Notes under the pieces: model-generated
Databases searched by the model: none
Told to the model about the DNA's origin: nothing
What the model saw: the letters and a program-made list of their open reading frames with translations, nothing else
DNA from: Castanea sativa
Lineage: Eukaryota; Streptophyta; Magnoliopsida; Fagales; Fagaceae
Assembly: GCF_040712315.1 (NCBI RefSeq)
Contig: NC_134017.1
Location: forward strand, 50,775,636-50,839,635
DNA length: 64,000 nucleotides
Direction of reading: 5' to 3'
Made by a program: the position numbers and the translations under genes
In this document: in pieces, positions 12,490-24,953 of the stretch
Layout of the letters: the number at the start of each line of letters is the position of its first letter
How positions within the stretch are numbered: position 1 is the stretch's first letter

Positions 12490-15400
12490 AGTGTGGAGCT
12501 CTCTCTCTCTCTCTCTCTCTCCTATTGTACCTACTGTTCATTTAAAAAATCATAGACCATACCATATAATAAAAGATGGGAATTAAAGTTATAGTTGTGA
12601 TACCACATCTATTGGTATATCTAAGAGAAATGTCTAACATTTAAATCCTCCTACCTTAACTATATATCAAATTATCAACAAATAATTAAAAAAGAGTCGT
12701 AGTTATGACAAGCGGACTCTCCCTCTTTATGCCACTTATAAAAAAAAGAAAAGAAAATTCTGATTATATCATTGAAACATCAAAATTAGAAATAAAATTG
12801 TAAATTACCCACCATGATTTGGGTAGATTTGTTCTTGCCTACATGTGGTTAGAAACTTATCACTTTAATCAAACGAGGTTAACTCTATGAGTCTTGGTTA
12901 GAGACCACCTTAAAAAGAAAATGGTAAATAGGTCTTTTTAAAGTCTTTCTTCTCTCTTCTATTTTTTTTTTCTCTCCATCTTCAAAGCATCACACACCAC
13001 AAATAAGGATTACACAAAACAGAATGGCGTCCCATCAGGCCACAACAAGTCTCATCTGCATTGGCAAGAAGAAGAATAAGGACAAAGATAGATTCATTGT
13101 CAAGTTGACATTCACTGTTCATTCTCTCTCATCTCTCCTCACGCCGTCGTTAGTACCTTCCTCATTCTTTGGCGTTTATTAATGCTACCACCACCAAGGA
13201 CATCTACTTTGCTTTTTTATTTTTTTTTTATTTTTAATATATAATATATATATTTGGGAACAAGTACTTCCTGTTGTTTACAATTCTCCCCTTATATTTG
13301 AAACCAACTATTTTTTTTTCTCTATATTTGGAAAATGTGCAAATACCTTATGTTCGTAATTTTTTCAATTAAATTTAACGTAATTACAATAAATATAACT
13401 AATTTTTTAAATTAGTTGGTTATTTTATTTAAAAAATAAGGAGGGAATTGTAAACTATTCCAAACCTAAAATGGAAAGTCCAAATATTTATTTAAGCCCC
13501 ACTAACTAGGTTTTCCGTACTACTGTTTTTGTTTATCTCTGATTTATGATTTTCTTTCATTTTTTTAATCTTCAATTTTTTTTTTTCACAGGTGGCTTGG
13601 CAAGCATTGATTGGACAGATAATGAAGGTTCACGGAGGTTTAGGTATTGGATTTGTAGATTGGACTAGTGGTTTTGGAGTGGTTTGGCGGAGATGGGTAT
13701 GAATGTTTTGTGATCATGTTTGCGACGTTCAAAGGGAGGAAAATAAATAGAAAGCAAACTTCAAGTTTTTTTTTTTTTTTTTCTGAGAAAGAAAACTATG
13801 AATATTATTATTAAGAAATGGGCACATAAGCCTGATATGCCGCAAAAGTATGGAATGGAACATCCTCCGTCCAAACAGAAAAAAAATTGTTTTCTTTCAT
13901 CTTCATGGATTGTCAAATATGTGTTTCTAACAAATTTCTCAAAAAAAGAGAGGAGGGGATTTTGATTCTCAAATCTATAATTTTTAAAATTTTATCATGT
14001 GTGTTTTTAATAGTAAGACAAAGATGAGTTATCGTTGCATAACAAAGTTAAACTCAAGTGGGTAATAAAGTGACATGTTTCAAAAAACCATAGGTAGGTA
14101 CCATAAAATTGGCCCAAACCAAGATAGGTTTATGTAATTATTTCTTAAAATTATCGGGATAAATTTTTTCTTCAAACTAGGTGGAGGAGATTCGTCCAAA
14201 TTACCATTAGGTTGTAGTTCAAAAGACCATTTACTTGTATTAAATCATTTGATTTATTAAATCATTTAAATAAGAGACATGCCTATTAGGTACATGTTGA
14301 TTGTCTTTTTAGTTGCCATGTTTTGGATTGGAGGAACTTTCCTTCAAATTGATTTGGAGGAAAATTATGTCCAATTACTAACCTAATTTTATTCTCAATG
14401 AAAATTTATTACCAGAGTTCCAATAAGTTTATCTATAATTTCCGCTTAAATTTACATGGATAAATTCCATTTTTAACCCTATATATTTACGGGTGATTTC
14501 AAATTGACCACTGCTGTCTCAAAAATTTCAGGTTATGGTTCAGGGCCAAGCTTATTGTTTAAGGTTATTACCAAAGTTCCAAAAGTTTCGCTTTAAGACT
14601 TTTATTGTTTAAGTCTTTAAAATTATTATAAATTAAACCTTATAATTTCACTGGTTTCAAATGGAACCCTGTACTTTTTAAATCATATCAATTTAAACCC
14701 TAAACTTTACAAATTTTATTTGGGAGTTTATTTTTGGTTTGATTGGGGATTTAAAAGAAATTACGGTATGATCTAATGAAACTATTGAATTTAATTTGTA
14801 ACAGTCTTATAGAGTCTAATTTTAAACTTTTGAAATTATATATAGGATTTGATTTGAAACCATCCTTAAAATGTAATTTTTACAAATTTAATTATTATAA
14901 ATTTTGAAATTAAAAAATATATATAATTATTTTTTATGCTAGCCTTCAATCATATAAATGGTTAAAATTTTTAGTTTTGATTAAAAAAAAACAGTGATCT
15001 TATATGACATACTTCAATCATATAGCTACCTTTGGCTAATATTGTTAGAAGTATATGCTCAAATGATTATTTTTAACATTTTATTAGAGTATGAGATCCT
15101 GAGTTCGAGTTTGAGTTCGATTTTTTTCTCCTCCACTCTACCTCCCATTTAAATTCTCATGTGTTGGGTTTCGGCCCACACTTGAAGAAGAGTATTAGAA
15201 GTATATGGTTCAATGATTAAATTTACCATATCCCAATAATTTAAGTTTTTGGGTCAATCGGTAATTTAACAAATATTATGATCATTTGTCATAAAAATTT
15301 AAATAAAATTTGATCTTATATTATACGTGATAGACTTTTGTCATAAAACTTAAAATAAAATTAATTATATTAATTATCCTATTGTTCGGTTGCACTGATA

Positions 15401-17316
15401 TTTGTGATCCAGTCTTACTTTAAATATAAATAAAGTAATTAATCTATGTATCCTAGGAACATTCTGATACTAAATACATAAAAAACAATAAAGAAAATGT
15501 TTGTGTCTGAAACTGTTTTAGGAAAACCTTCAATTGTTTGCCACACCCAAATTTGAGCCCCATTTTAGCTGAACATTCTTATTAATAAGTAGGTAGCTGA
15601 GTGTAAATACTAGCAGCTGGTTTGCACAAGCTATCTAGAAAATAATTGATTTTGATGGAGGTGAGATTGTGACCTCCTATAATGCAGTTATGGGATTAGG
15701 TTTTGCATTGAAGACTTGGACCCTTCAGCATCATTTTGGATGTCCAACACAATATATCATGTTGCCTTGTGGTCCCCTCAAGAGAATATTATTTTTATTG
15801 AAACTAACATGTACTTGCCTTTTGTTTTTTGGGGATTTGTAACGTGCACTATATATTTTTTTTATGGATAAGTTAAAGTTATAATTATTTTTGTATCTTT
15901 AAGTAATATTACATTATTTAATTTTTTTTATTAGATATGAATTTTAACAAACTATCGTTAAATTAAATTTTCTTCTAATATTTGTTATGTTCGCAAATTT
16001 TCAAAATAATCAAAGATCAATAGTCATGTCATCTATCAAATATTTGACTTCTCAAATTTTTGTAGTTTAAAACTATATATTAAAAATGAGTTTATGAATC
16101 AAATGATAAATAACATTTGATTGATCCAAAAGTTTTGATGCGCATGTTAATAATATATTGGACATGTAATCCAATAGTTTAACAAAGGTTAATTCAGTAA
16201 AAAGTTATCAAATGATTTAATATTATTCAGAATTACATGAGATGTGATTTGAACCTTACTCATTTTTTTATACATACAACTTGAACTTATGTACCCTTTT
16301 GAGCTAAACTATCCAGTCCACTTCTTATCTGAATTTTCATTACATTTGGATGACCCGTGAAACACAGCATATAATAATGGAACCTAAGGTGCAATTCTTT
16401 AGTCATATCAACATAATTACAACTATATTTACTCCTAGTAAGCTCTGAACCGTAAGATTAATTAGAAAGGCGGTTTCCTATTTTCTAATTAATTCAATTG
16501 TTTATTGGGTTGTAATTATTTTTACATTTAAAAAAAAAATTAACAAGAAATGCTTTAGCTATTTTCTTCTCGTACTGGTTTTCATCTATCTTTTTGACAT
16601 TATATTTGCATAATTTCTTCATAACGAAAATTAATAATACTGAATAATGAAAGATCAAATAGTGTATTTTATTTTTAGCATTTAAAATATGTGAAAAGTA
16701 AGAGCAATATGGTACTAGTTGCCCTCAATGTGGTCCTCATGGTAGATATGGGAGAGATTTTGTTGTTGCAGACCATAAAGTGTTTTGACCTCATGAGGAC
16801 GTAGATAAATTACCAAGCTCTGTCTTCTTACTTTACAAGTACGCAAATATATTGACTTGAAGTTGAAGCTAGCCTTTACTTTACTAGAAGGTGCATTGGA
16901 GGTTTTGAAAAATACTTAATTATATCTACTTAACTACAGACGAAGAATCAAAATATGAAAATTTGCTTAATTATCCATGAATTCAATCACAAAATCGACA
17001 ATACTGGAAATTTCAACAAAGATTGATCAAATTATGTCATCGTTGTATCATGTCTTCATGTTGAGCACGTTGATGATGCATGGAACAATTTTCTTTTTTA
17101 CCTTAGAGAATATCACTATACACACACACTAGCCTCAGTACATGAGACTTTAATTAATTAATTTTTTTTTTTTTTGTGTTTAGTGTCATAATGTTTAGAA
17201 GTGAGATCAAGATAGTATCCTAATTTTTAGATATTTTTCTATGTGATTTAAAAAAAAAGTTATTTGTACGTGGATTAAAGTTTGAAAATTTGAACTTACA
17301 AAAAATGTGGTAGTTC
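12490..17316. other. Intergenic DNA, no secure gene
   Basis: No gene is supported over this 4.8-kb region. It holds a (CT)n run (12499-12521), a 52-codon open frame from ATG 13024 to 13182 (lysine-rich middle, no recognisable family), and an exon-like scrap after a polypyrimidine-CAG at 13592 (to about 13695). A T-run (13767-13783) with LINE-3'-end-like sequence and a direct-repeat element near 15041-15285 also occur. The rest is AT-rich. Confidence 0.5.
15041..15285. repeat. Direct repeat, possible LTR-derived fragment
   Basis: TTAGAAGTATATG followed by TCAA(A)TGATTA occurs at about 15046 and again at about 15195. The two copies are separated by a segment containing GAGTTCGAG and TGTTGGGTTTCGGCCCACAC. 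The arrangement resembles common plant LTR-retrotransposon ends, but neither a target duplication nor both ends could be fixed. Confidence 0.35.
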
Positions 17317-17834
17317 CAAGGTTGTCAAAATCGGGGTCCTATGTAAGATCGTGGGAGGTAGGTGGGATCGTCGATCATAGGATCGGATCATAGATTGTAA
17401 GATCCTACATTATTTGAGAAAAAACAAAAAATATACATTGGTATGTTAAATAATCACATAAATTATACATTCATTGATATAATTACCATACATCACTACA
17501 TCCATTTGTAAGCATCATTTAAAAAGGCCAAAAACCTCAAAATGTGACACTCTATTAGGATATTTTTTTATTTTGGTCCAACTGACACTCTTTCTTTATT
17601 AGAGTGGAAAAACTTGGTCTATTAAGATATTATTTTTCATTTAAGTCCAATTGAGCCTTCTGTCAAGTTAAAGAATATTACAAGAAACTAAGGTCGTTTG
17701 AGATCGTCAGAATCGTACGATCCTACCGATCCTGAACGATCGCAAAGATCCTTAAAAGATCCGGATCGTTTTAGGCAGGTAGGATCGTAAAATCATAGGA
17801 TCGTAGGATCCAAATCGAGATTTTAGCAACCATG
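17317..17834. mobile_element. hAT-like non-autonomous TIR element (518 bp), GATC-rich
   Basis: The ends pair CAAGGTTGTCAAAATC (left) with CATGGTTGCTAAAATC (right, complement). An exact 8-bp duplication, GGTAGTTC, flanks the element (17309-17316 and 17835-17842). An 8-bp target and CA..TG ends fit the hAT superfamily. The subterminal 100 bp at both ends are packed with GATC-containing palindromic words (GGATCGTA, GATCCTA, CGATCC). The centre is AT-rich and non-coding, so any transposase must be supplied elsewhere. Confidence 0.85.
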
Positions 17835-17979
17835 GGTAGTTCAGATAAAGAAGAAAAATGAAAAAGCCTAAAATTTAGGAACAGTAAATTACCCTTTTAA
17901 CCAATTTGTGTATTTTAATATAAAATTATTTAACTAAAATATAGGAGTATTTTAGAGAGTTTAAGAGTTTTTGTGAGAA

Positions 17980-18264
17980 TATATATATATATCAATAATA
18001 ATTAAGAACAATGTTTTTTTTTTTTTTTTTTGAGAATTAGAAGAACAATGTTACTGCTATAAGGTAAACAATTTTTTTTTTTATAATAATCTTTTCCAAA
18101 ATTTTGTTATAAACTTCTATATATATATATATATCAGTATAATAATTAAGAACAATGTATTTTTCCTTTGGGAATCAGAAGAACAATGTTACTGCTAATA
18201 GTAAACAACTTTTTTATTTTATTTTATTTTTTATAATAATCTTTTCCACAATTTTGTTAGACAA
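17980..18264. repeat. Tandem duplication, ~144-bp unit, two copies
   Basis: Copy one (about 17980-18118) and copy two (about 18122-18264) share ATTAAGAACAATG, AGAACAATGTTACTGCTA, GTAAACAA and ATAATCTTTTCCA.AATTTTGTTA in the same order with a constant offset of about 144 bp. They differ mainly in T-run and TA-run length. No coding content is visible. Confidence 0.85.
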
Positions 18265-18493
18265 TCTATCACTTTTACATTATATATCGATTTTACTATT
18301 TTTTTTATGCAACAATTATAATATATCAATTTTTATTCAAAAACAAATTATAACATATAAATTTAAGGATGGTGAAAAGGTTGTGAAATTTTTTATTACA
18401 TTATCATAGACTCAATATTTTTCACACTTTTTATTATTTTTTTAATTTATAATTTAGTGTAATAACAAATTATCATTAATAAAGTATCACTTT

Positions 18494-18658
18494 TTTATTT
18501 ATTTATTTATTTATTTTATACAAGATATAATTTCTACTCTAGCCTAATCTAAGTGTATATGTATGTGAAGCTCCTTCCTGAAGACTTGAACCCCGACCCT
18601 TACCCCCATACCATACAAGCATTGTGGAGTGACCACCGCACCAAGGGTGTGCGGTGGT
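18494..18658 (-). mobile_element. SINE (family A), full length
   Basis: This is the same family as at 2740, on the - strand, with B-box-like GGTTCAAGTC and the TTTATTTATTT tail complement at its left edge. An imperfect duplication flanks it (AATAAAGTATCACTTT at 18478-18493 and AATAGAATATTACTTT at 18659-18674), so it is older than the copies at 2740 and 21035. Confidence 0.83.
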
Positions 18659-20095
18659 AATAGAATATTACTTTCATATAAACTATTACTCACGTCACAT
18701 TTATTGTAGGCTACTCATAACCTAAAGAATTTTGTATCACTAGACTTTGACATAATAATTCTGTAGATGAAATGTAACAGGAGTTGTCACAAGATTCCAA
18801 TATTAAGGTAAAGTTGATGCGATTGGGTAAGACCCACATAAGAATTGACCCTTTGTTTTTAATATTTATAAATCAGGTCCACAAAGTGATTAGCAGGGTG
18901 AAGTTTTAATAAAATACTTGTTTGTCTAATTAATATATTAATGATTTCCCTCACTATCTAAAGAATTTAACTTGATATTCTAAGGCCGACAAGAATGCGT
19001 GAAGAAGTTTAAGAAATAATTCCATTGAAATGCTTAATCAAAAGAATGAAATTTGACCACTGATAAATCAAAAGAATATGAGCTAGCACTTGAGATAAGG
19101 CATTGATGATTGGTTGGGCAATTAGCTAGCCTTAGCTTGAATGAGTTTCCCAACATTCACCCCAAGCAAATCTTATTGTTCACAAGTTTTTCTCAATGAT
19201 AATTCTTTCATGGGCATACTTGTAAACAAAATATAGGGTAAAAATACTAGTACCTCCAAGGTATAATGAACTTAGATCCATTAACCCAATTTTGAAGAAA
19301 TGACACTTGGTCTTCGAATGATCAAAATAATTAATATCTCACCTCCTTTTTCAACCCTCCAAATGATCAAAATAATTAATACTTTGCCCCCAAATAATTC
19401 ATTAACGTGGGCAAAATGTCAATTATTTTGATTATTTGAAGGCATGGGATCATTTCTTGAAAATTGTTTATACAAAATCTAATTTCTCCATACCTCGTGA
19501 GTATCAGTATAATTTATCCTTTATTACAACTAACAACCACATCAAATAGGGATTTTGTGAGTTGTGCAAGTATGTTCTGAAAACTATATCGAACATGTAC
19601 CATGTTAATTTGAAAACATATATGATTATCAGAAGATTCAATTGTAACTTAACTAAATCTTTTAGGATTTAATGAACTCTACTGGTAGAGTACCCTAAGA
19701 ACTCTAGAGGATCTGAATCCTATGACATATGACAAATGGTATCAAAACTTACATGATAACAGTACACCATGTGGCTCAATGGATTTGCAACGCAAGCCTT
19801 TATGAGGACATCAAGGGTTTAAGCATGGACATTATGATTTCCTAGATTTTGTGGAATTTATAGAAGCGTGTGATGTGGGTGTGGGGTTTCTTGGCTAGCA
19901 ACTATGGAACTAATGGATATAGGTTTATTGATCAATAATTCCTGCACTATTTTTTTTTTTTGGGGCTCCCTCATACTTTGATGTAATATCAAGAAGAATT
20001 CATTTGGTTAATTGGTTATTAATTTGGTTTTGAAAAAAAAAAAAATCAATTATGCAAATATTTGTGAAGAGAAAAATGAGCTTCCCTTATATAAA

Positions 20096-20164
20096 CTAGA
20101 TGGTTGTGCTTTCTAACTTTTTTTGAGAGAGAGAGAAAAAAAAAAAAGCCTAGATGGTTGTGCT
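20096..20164 (+). repeat. Micro-insertion with 15-bp TSD
   Basis: CTAGATGGTTGTGCT occurs at 20096-20110 and 20150-20164. Between the copies lie only 39 bp, which end in GAGAGAGAGAG plus a 12-A run. This is what an extremely 5'-truncated retroposed RNA (SINE or LINE 3' end) leaves behind. Confidence 0.7.
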
Positions 20165-20179
20165 GCAGAGTGGTTGGAC

Positions 20180-20237
20180 GAGATACAATATATAAAGTTT
20201 CTCAAAAAAAAGAAAAAGAAAGAAGAGATACAATATA
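20180..20237 (+). repeat. Second micro-insertion with 13-bp TSD
   Basis: GAGATACAATATA at 20180-20192 is repeated exactly at 20225-20237 around a 32-bp insert that is mostly A-rich (TTTCTCAAAAAAAAG...). It lies only 16 bp from the preceding micro-insertion and has the same architecture. Confidence 0.65.
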
Positions 20238-21034
20238 AAGAAATTCATTAAGGTAAGAATTAAATTTATTTATTGACAAATAATTAGATCATTGTTTAGC
20301 TATCAGAAAACCCATTACCTTTCTTCCAAAAAAAAAAAAAACTATAAAAAAATAACAACATAAATGTTGACAAAACATTTTCTTCCCGTTATAGCTAATG
20401 GAATGTTCTCTAATTCAGATAGAATTATGAATTTTATTTTAACCAACTTAAGGAGTTATATATGCGAATATTTAAAAAAGAAATAAGAAAAAAAGGATTA
20501 AATATGAAGGTTGAAGATTCAAGCCAACTTTGAAGTTTTAAAAATTTACAATAAGAGAATAACAGAGTTTATTTTCAAGAAGATCAAGGTATGGTACAAT
20601 TAAGAAATTAAATGTTCAATATATTACTGTTTAAGAAATCGATGAAAAGATCAAACAAGAGAAAATTGAGTCGCTTGACTTAGAAATGGTGGAAATTCTT
20701 TACATTGAAGGCAAAATTATGGAATGGAGAGAATGTCATATTTGACAAGTCCATAACCTATAATTCCAAGGTCCCATTGATTTTGTTGACAGCAATATAT
20801 GCATCTAGAAGTAATAATGAGTTTGAGAATTTTGATTTGATTTTCAATCCTTGATTAGATTGCAAGTCAATTAAAATTCAAAGAGAATACATTTTCTAGG
20901 TATATGCTCTTTCAAAAATACGACTTTGACTCTATCGCTTTACCTCAAAAAAAAAAGAAAAAACGAAAGGAGTTTGAGAACTGAATTAAGCAAAGTATTC
21001 CTTCATTTGGGACAAAGTATCTATATAAATAGCT

Positions 21035-21217
21035 TTATTTTATTTTATTTTATTTTTTATTTTAAATACAAGATAAAATTTTTACACTAACTTAATCTAA
21101 GTGTATATGTGTGTAAAACTCCTTCCTGGAGACTTGAACCCCGACCCTTACCTCTTACACTCTACAAGTTTTTATACTTATGGAGTGACCACCACATCAA
21201 GTAAGGGTGTGCGGTGG
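21035..21217 (-). mobile_element. SINE (family A) with perfect 15-bp TSD
   Basis: Full-length - strand copy with a TTTTA-rich tail complement at its left edge (21035-21063), a B-box-like segment and a terminal CACCGCAC..CTTAC head. TCTATATAAATAGCT is duplicated exactly at 21020-21034 and 21218-21232. Confidence 0.92.
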
Positions 21218-21232
21218 TCTATATAAATAGCT

Positions 21233-22803
21233 GAAAACTCAGGTATAACTTTTTTTTTCCTCAAAAACAGAAAAAGAAAAAGTGGAGGGACGGCTCAGTC
21301 ATTAATGTATGACGAAGTATAAAGCTCAATTATTATTTCCTGTAAGATTATCATCATCATCATCATTATTATTATTATAATATTTTTAATTTATAGATAT
21401 TAGGATTTTATTATCTTATAAAAAGAAGACATCTTTACAGTTTTCCTGATAAAATTAAAGTCTTTTTATATAGTATCTATTTAAGAATATTTTTGATTGC
21501 TAATTAATCCTTGTAGAGCATAAAATTAGGCCCCGAGACTTTAAATTAGAAAATATAATTTCATTGATAAAATTAATTTGAATGTTTCCCATATATATAA
21601 TTATGGATTCAAAGTTTTGCATAATTATAGAATGAGAGTTAGTCTTTTTTATTTTATCATTATGGATCAGATGTGGTGGTCTTTTTTTTTTTTTTTGATA
21701 ATTATGTAATTGAATTTTATCCTTAGACGTCTAACTTATAAGAATAAAAAATTATTAATTGAGCTATAACATTTTTAAACGGATGTATTGGTCAATAAAA
21801 TTTAAGATGTTTAGTGATCATCATGGTGCATCAAACATCCATTTTCTTTTGCGAGTAACCTTATGGCCTAATAGCATTTTTCCACTTCTTGTGGGGTTTA
21901 ATTCTAAGAATCGATCAAATCCCTTTATTTACACCAAGAAAAAGAAAAGAAAAGAAAAGAAGAAGAAAAGAACTATCCATTCTTCTTTAAGAAGGAAACA
22001 ACCCATTAACCCCCTGGATGGTTTAACAATTTGACCATTTGTACTATTACTAACAAGGAAACACATGGAACATGTTTCCCAATATCTATAGGTAAATAAC
22101 ATTACACATTTCTTTGCAATAGAACCACTTGTCATTGCAATGTTTTAACATGTATAATGCTGAATTGGTCATAGACAAGAGACATGTCGTCCACAAACAA
22201 ATGACACAGCACAAAATACAAATTGAACAAAGTATACTATTCTGGTGGGTGCAAAAGTACTCTCATCTCTCTAGGTTGGATCATATCAAATTGAAAGGGG
22301 GAGAGGAACCAAGACTTAAGACTCTAGAGACATATATGGGTTAGTAGTAATGTGAGTCTGCGAAGTATTCATTCTCACATCAACAAAGCATGCTCCAATT
22401 CCCAAAGTAAACGTAAACTGATCAAGAACTTAAAAAAAACACACACACACACAAACACAAAATGAAAACAAGTACTTGACGTACTAGCTATATGGTTGTC
22501 AAATAAAAAGAGAGAAACAAATTGATGTGCAGAATGCCCCAATGGCTACTTCCATTGTTACCATAAATGAGTTCAAAGTAAAAATGATATAATTAGGTTG
22601 GATGTCACATAGCAGTCGTCTTCGCCTCTGTCATTGTGATAAATTCTTTGTTTGAATATAAGGCAAGAAGTACTGTTGAGTTGGGAGGAAAAAAAAAACA
22701 TAGAGAATGGGTAGAGAGGGATGGGGCCATGGGTGTGGCTGGCGTTTTGCAATAAAAGCTGGAAGATGTACTATTCTTTGATGTTTAGAAATTGGTGAAA
22801 ATA
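21233..22803. other. Intergenic DNA, no gene seen
   Basis: Only simple-sequence tracts stand out: ATC/ATT triplets at 21352-21378, a T-run at 21681-21696 and (AC)n at 22440-22452. Open frames here are short and low in complexity. Confidence 0.65.
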
Positions 22804-24008
22804 CGGGGCTATTTGTTTTTTTTTTTTTTCATCACTCATTACTCAATTTTTGTCACTTATCACTCATTTTTCATCACTCATCACTTAAAATATCCTAATT
22901 TCCTATACCCACCCGTTTGACACACTTCACTCAGCTCCTCATCACTTAATTTTTCTACTTTTTTGTGGGATCCGTACCTGTAAATTGGTCAGACCCTTCT
23001 GTTAAGCCTACCGATCACATATCCATACCCACAAACCCACAAAAAAAAAACAAAAAAAACAAAACCCAAATCGGAACTGCTAGCCACCACCACTGCACTC
23101 ACCACCACAAAAAAATACTCACCATCACCATCCACCACAAACAACAAATCCCAGAAAAAAGCCCTCCACCACTCACCACCACCACTCACCAAACCCAAAA
23201 ATAAGCCACACCCAAACTAGCAAGCAACCCACCGATTCAAGACCGAAATTCAAATCGATTCAATACCGAACTCAGACCGATTCAACACTGAAACTCAAAC
23301 TGAGTCAACACCGAACTCAACCGACTCAACACCAAAACTCACACTGATTCAACACTGAAACTCAGACCGATTTAACACCGAAACTCAAACAAACACCAAC
23401 AGCAACCTAAAACTGAAATTGATTCAACCCGAAACTCAAACAACAACACCAGCAATCCGAAACACAAACAAACCCCCAGTAACCCGAAGCCCATAATACT
23501 AGTCAGAGAGAATAGAAGCAACAGAAACAGATGATAAATAGATCGGCAACTAGGGGAAGAGAGAGCGTTGGTTTGAGAGAGAGCCTCTGATTTTGTTGAG
23601 AGATAGAGAACTGATGAGAGATGGAGATGGAGAGAAGAGTGGCTTGGGAAGAGAAGAGGAAGAGGAAAAAAAAAAAGAAAAAAGAAAGAAAGAAAAGATA
23701 TGGTCTAAAGGATGAGAGAGCCGTTGGTAGTCAATGAGCTGGCAAGGAAAAGCACAAAAAACGGGGCCACCATGTGAATATATTTACGAAATTGCCATAG
23801 GAAATTGAGTTTTAGAAACTGAAAACACCTAAAATGTGTTTTCAGTTTCTATAACTCCTCACTCAAAAATCAGAGAATTGAGTGATGAAAACAAAAACTG
23901 GAAATAAAAACCAAACAGACTTCTCAGCTGTGAGACCCACATATTTTGAGTTATGGGTGATGGAAACAGAGTTATAAGCGATAGAAACACAAAAACCAAA
24001 CAGCCTTT
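22804..24008. mobile_element. Candidate TIR transposon remnant (~1.2 kb)
   Basis: The left edge (GGCTATTTGTTTTTT, about 22806) and right edge (complement GGCTGTTTGGTTTTTG, ending about 24007) form a degenerate inverted pair. Both subterminal regions carry repeated TCATCACTCA / TGAGTGATGA-type words in opposite orientation. The right side also holds a shorter inverted pair around 23812-23860 (TTTTAGAAACTGAAAACAC and its complement). The interior is non-coding with a minisatellite. No target duplication could be fixed, so the superfamily is open (Mutator-like or hAT-like). Confidence 0.5.
23225..23400 (+). repeat. Minisatellite, ~25-bp units
   Basis: Six to eight degenerate repeats of a unit close to ACCGATTCAACACCGAAACTCA run through this stretch, with weaker copies to about 23470. 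They lie inside the candidate TIR element. The flanking 22990-23200 segment is a His/Thr/Pro-coding low-complexity tract (CACCACCAC words) in which the open frames are compositional, not genes. Confidence 0.8.
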
Positions 24009-24330
24009 ACATTTCACACTCTATTTATGGTGCTATATATTGCTAAGTGTTTTGTAGCTCAATTAATTAGCACATCTTAATACTTCTAAAATAAATATTT
24101 AAGATTCAAACCCACCACCTCTAATTATTTAATTATATATATATATATTTTTTGAAATGTTATATCCAGTGGCAGCTCCCGTTCAAATTAGCTTAGAATG
24201 TTCAAAGGAACATTTTGACTTGAACACACACACACACACACTAAACTAATCTATTTTGACCACTCTAAAAAAAATGTTAGATATCCTAATTTGAAAACCA
24301 CACAAATTTGAGTCCAAAAAAAAAAATGTA

Positions 24331-24486
24331 AGTGATACTATGTCTATAATATTCTTACAACAAATCTTATGTGGTAAGTTGTTACAAATTCTAATTTGGA
24401 TTCAATACTAACATCACTTTTTTATCTACCAATAACATTTTGTCACAAAAAATTTGCTATGAAAACATTGTGGATGTAACATTACT
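24331..24486. mobile_element. Mutator-like MITE, diverged copy
   Basis: This resembles the elements at 28564 and 55551: GTGATACTATGTCTATAATATTCTTACAACAAATCTTATGTGG at the left, and GTCACAAAAAATTTGCTAT..ACATTGTGGATGTAACATTACT at the right as its inverted partner. It is clearly older than the other two. CCAAAAAAA on the two sides may be its target duplication, but it is low in complexity. Confidence 0.6.
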
Positions 24487-24911
24487 CCAAAAAAAATTTT
24501 AGCTCCCATAATCCTTAACCCTTAACCCTTAAAAAAAGAAGATAACAACAACAAAAATTGTAACAACAATTATTAACCCAAACAAAACATGACTAGGCCA
24601 AATAACAATTGAACAAATTCGTCAACAAAAAAAAAAAAAAAAATCATCAACAAAAAACTATTCAAAAACAAAAATAAAAAATAAAAATCTTTAATCATTC
24701 AAATTCGTAACTCGTTCAATCCATTATATAAATATAATCCCTAATTTTTTTTCTACAAAAAGCAATACCAAGAGAATTATTGTAGTCATGAGGTCTTCTT
24801 GGTAGTGATAGCAGCTATGCTCTCTTTGGTTTTCCAGCCACAATAATTTTGTTCTCCTCAATGACTAGGCTTGAAGTCATAGCAAGCATCATCTAGTTTC
24901 GCTCCCCCCCC

Positions 24912-24953
<42 letters not shown>

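Larger units (their letters stand above)
18675..21019. other. Intergenic DNA, no gene seen
   Basis: No gene is recognised. A TGGTATCAAAAC word at about 19737 resembles the initiator-tRNA primer-binding motif of LTR elements, but no LTR was delimited. Two very short retroposed inserts at 20111-20149 and 20193-20224 are listed separately. Confidence 0.55.

Noticed and set aside
18155..18409. 84-codon frame of Phe/Leu/Ile/Tyr
   Set aside because: Composition effect of AT-rich tandem duplication; no membrane-protein family recognised.
19640..19860. TGGTATCAAAAC, like an LTR-element primer-binding site
   Set aside because: One word only; no LTR ends or pol sequence nearby could be shown.
22965..23204. 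His/Thr/Pro-rich open frames on both strands
   Set aside because: They reflect CACCAC-type low-complexity DNA inside a transposon-like element.
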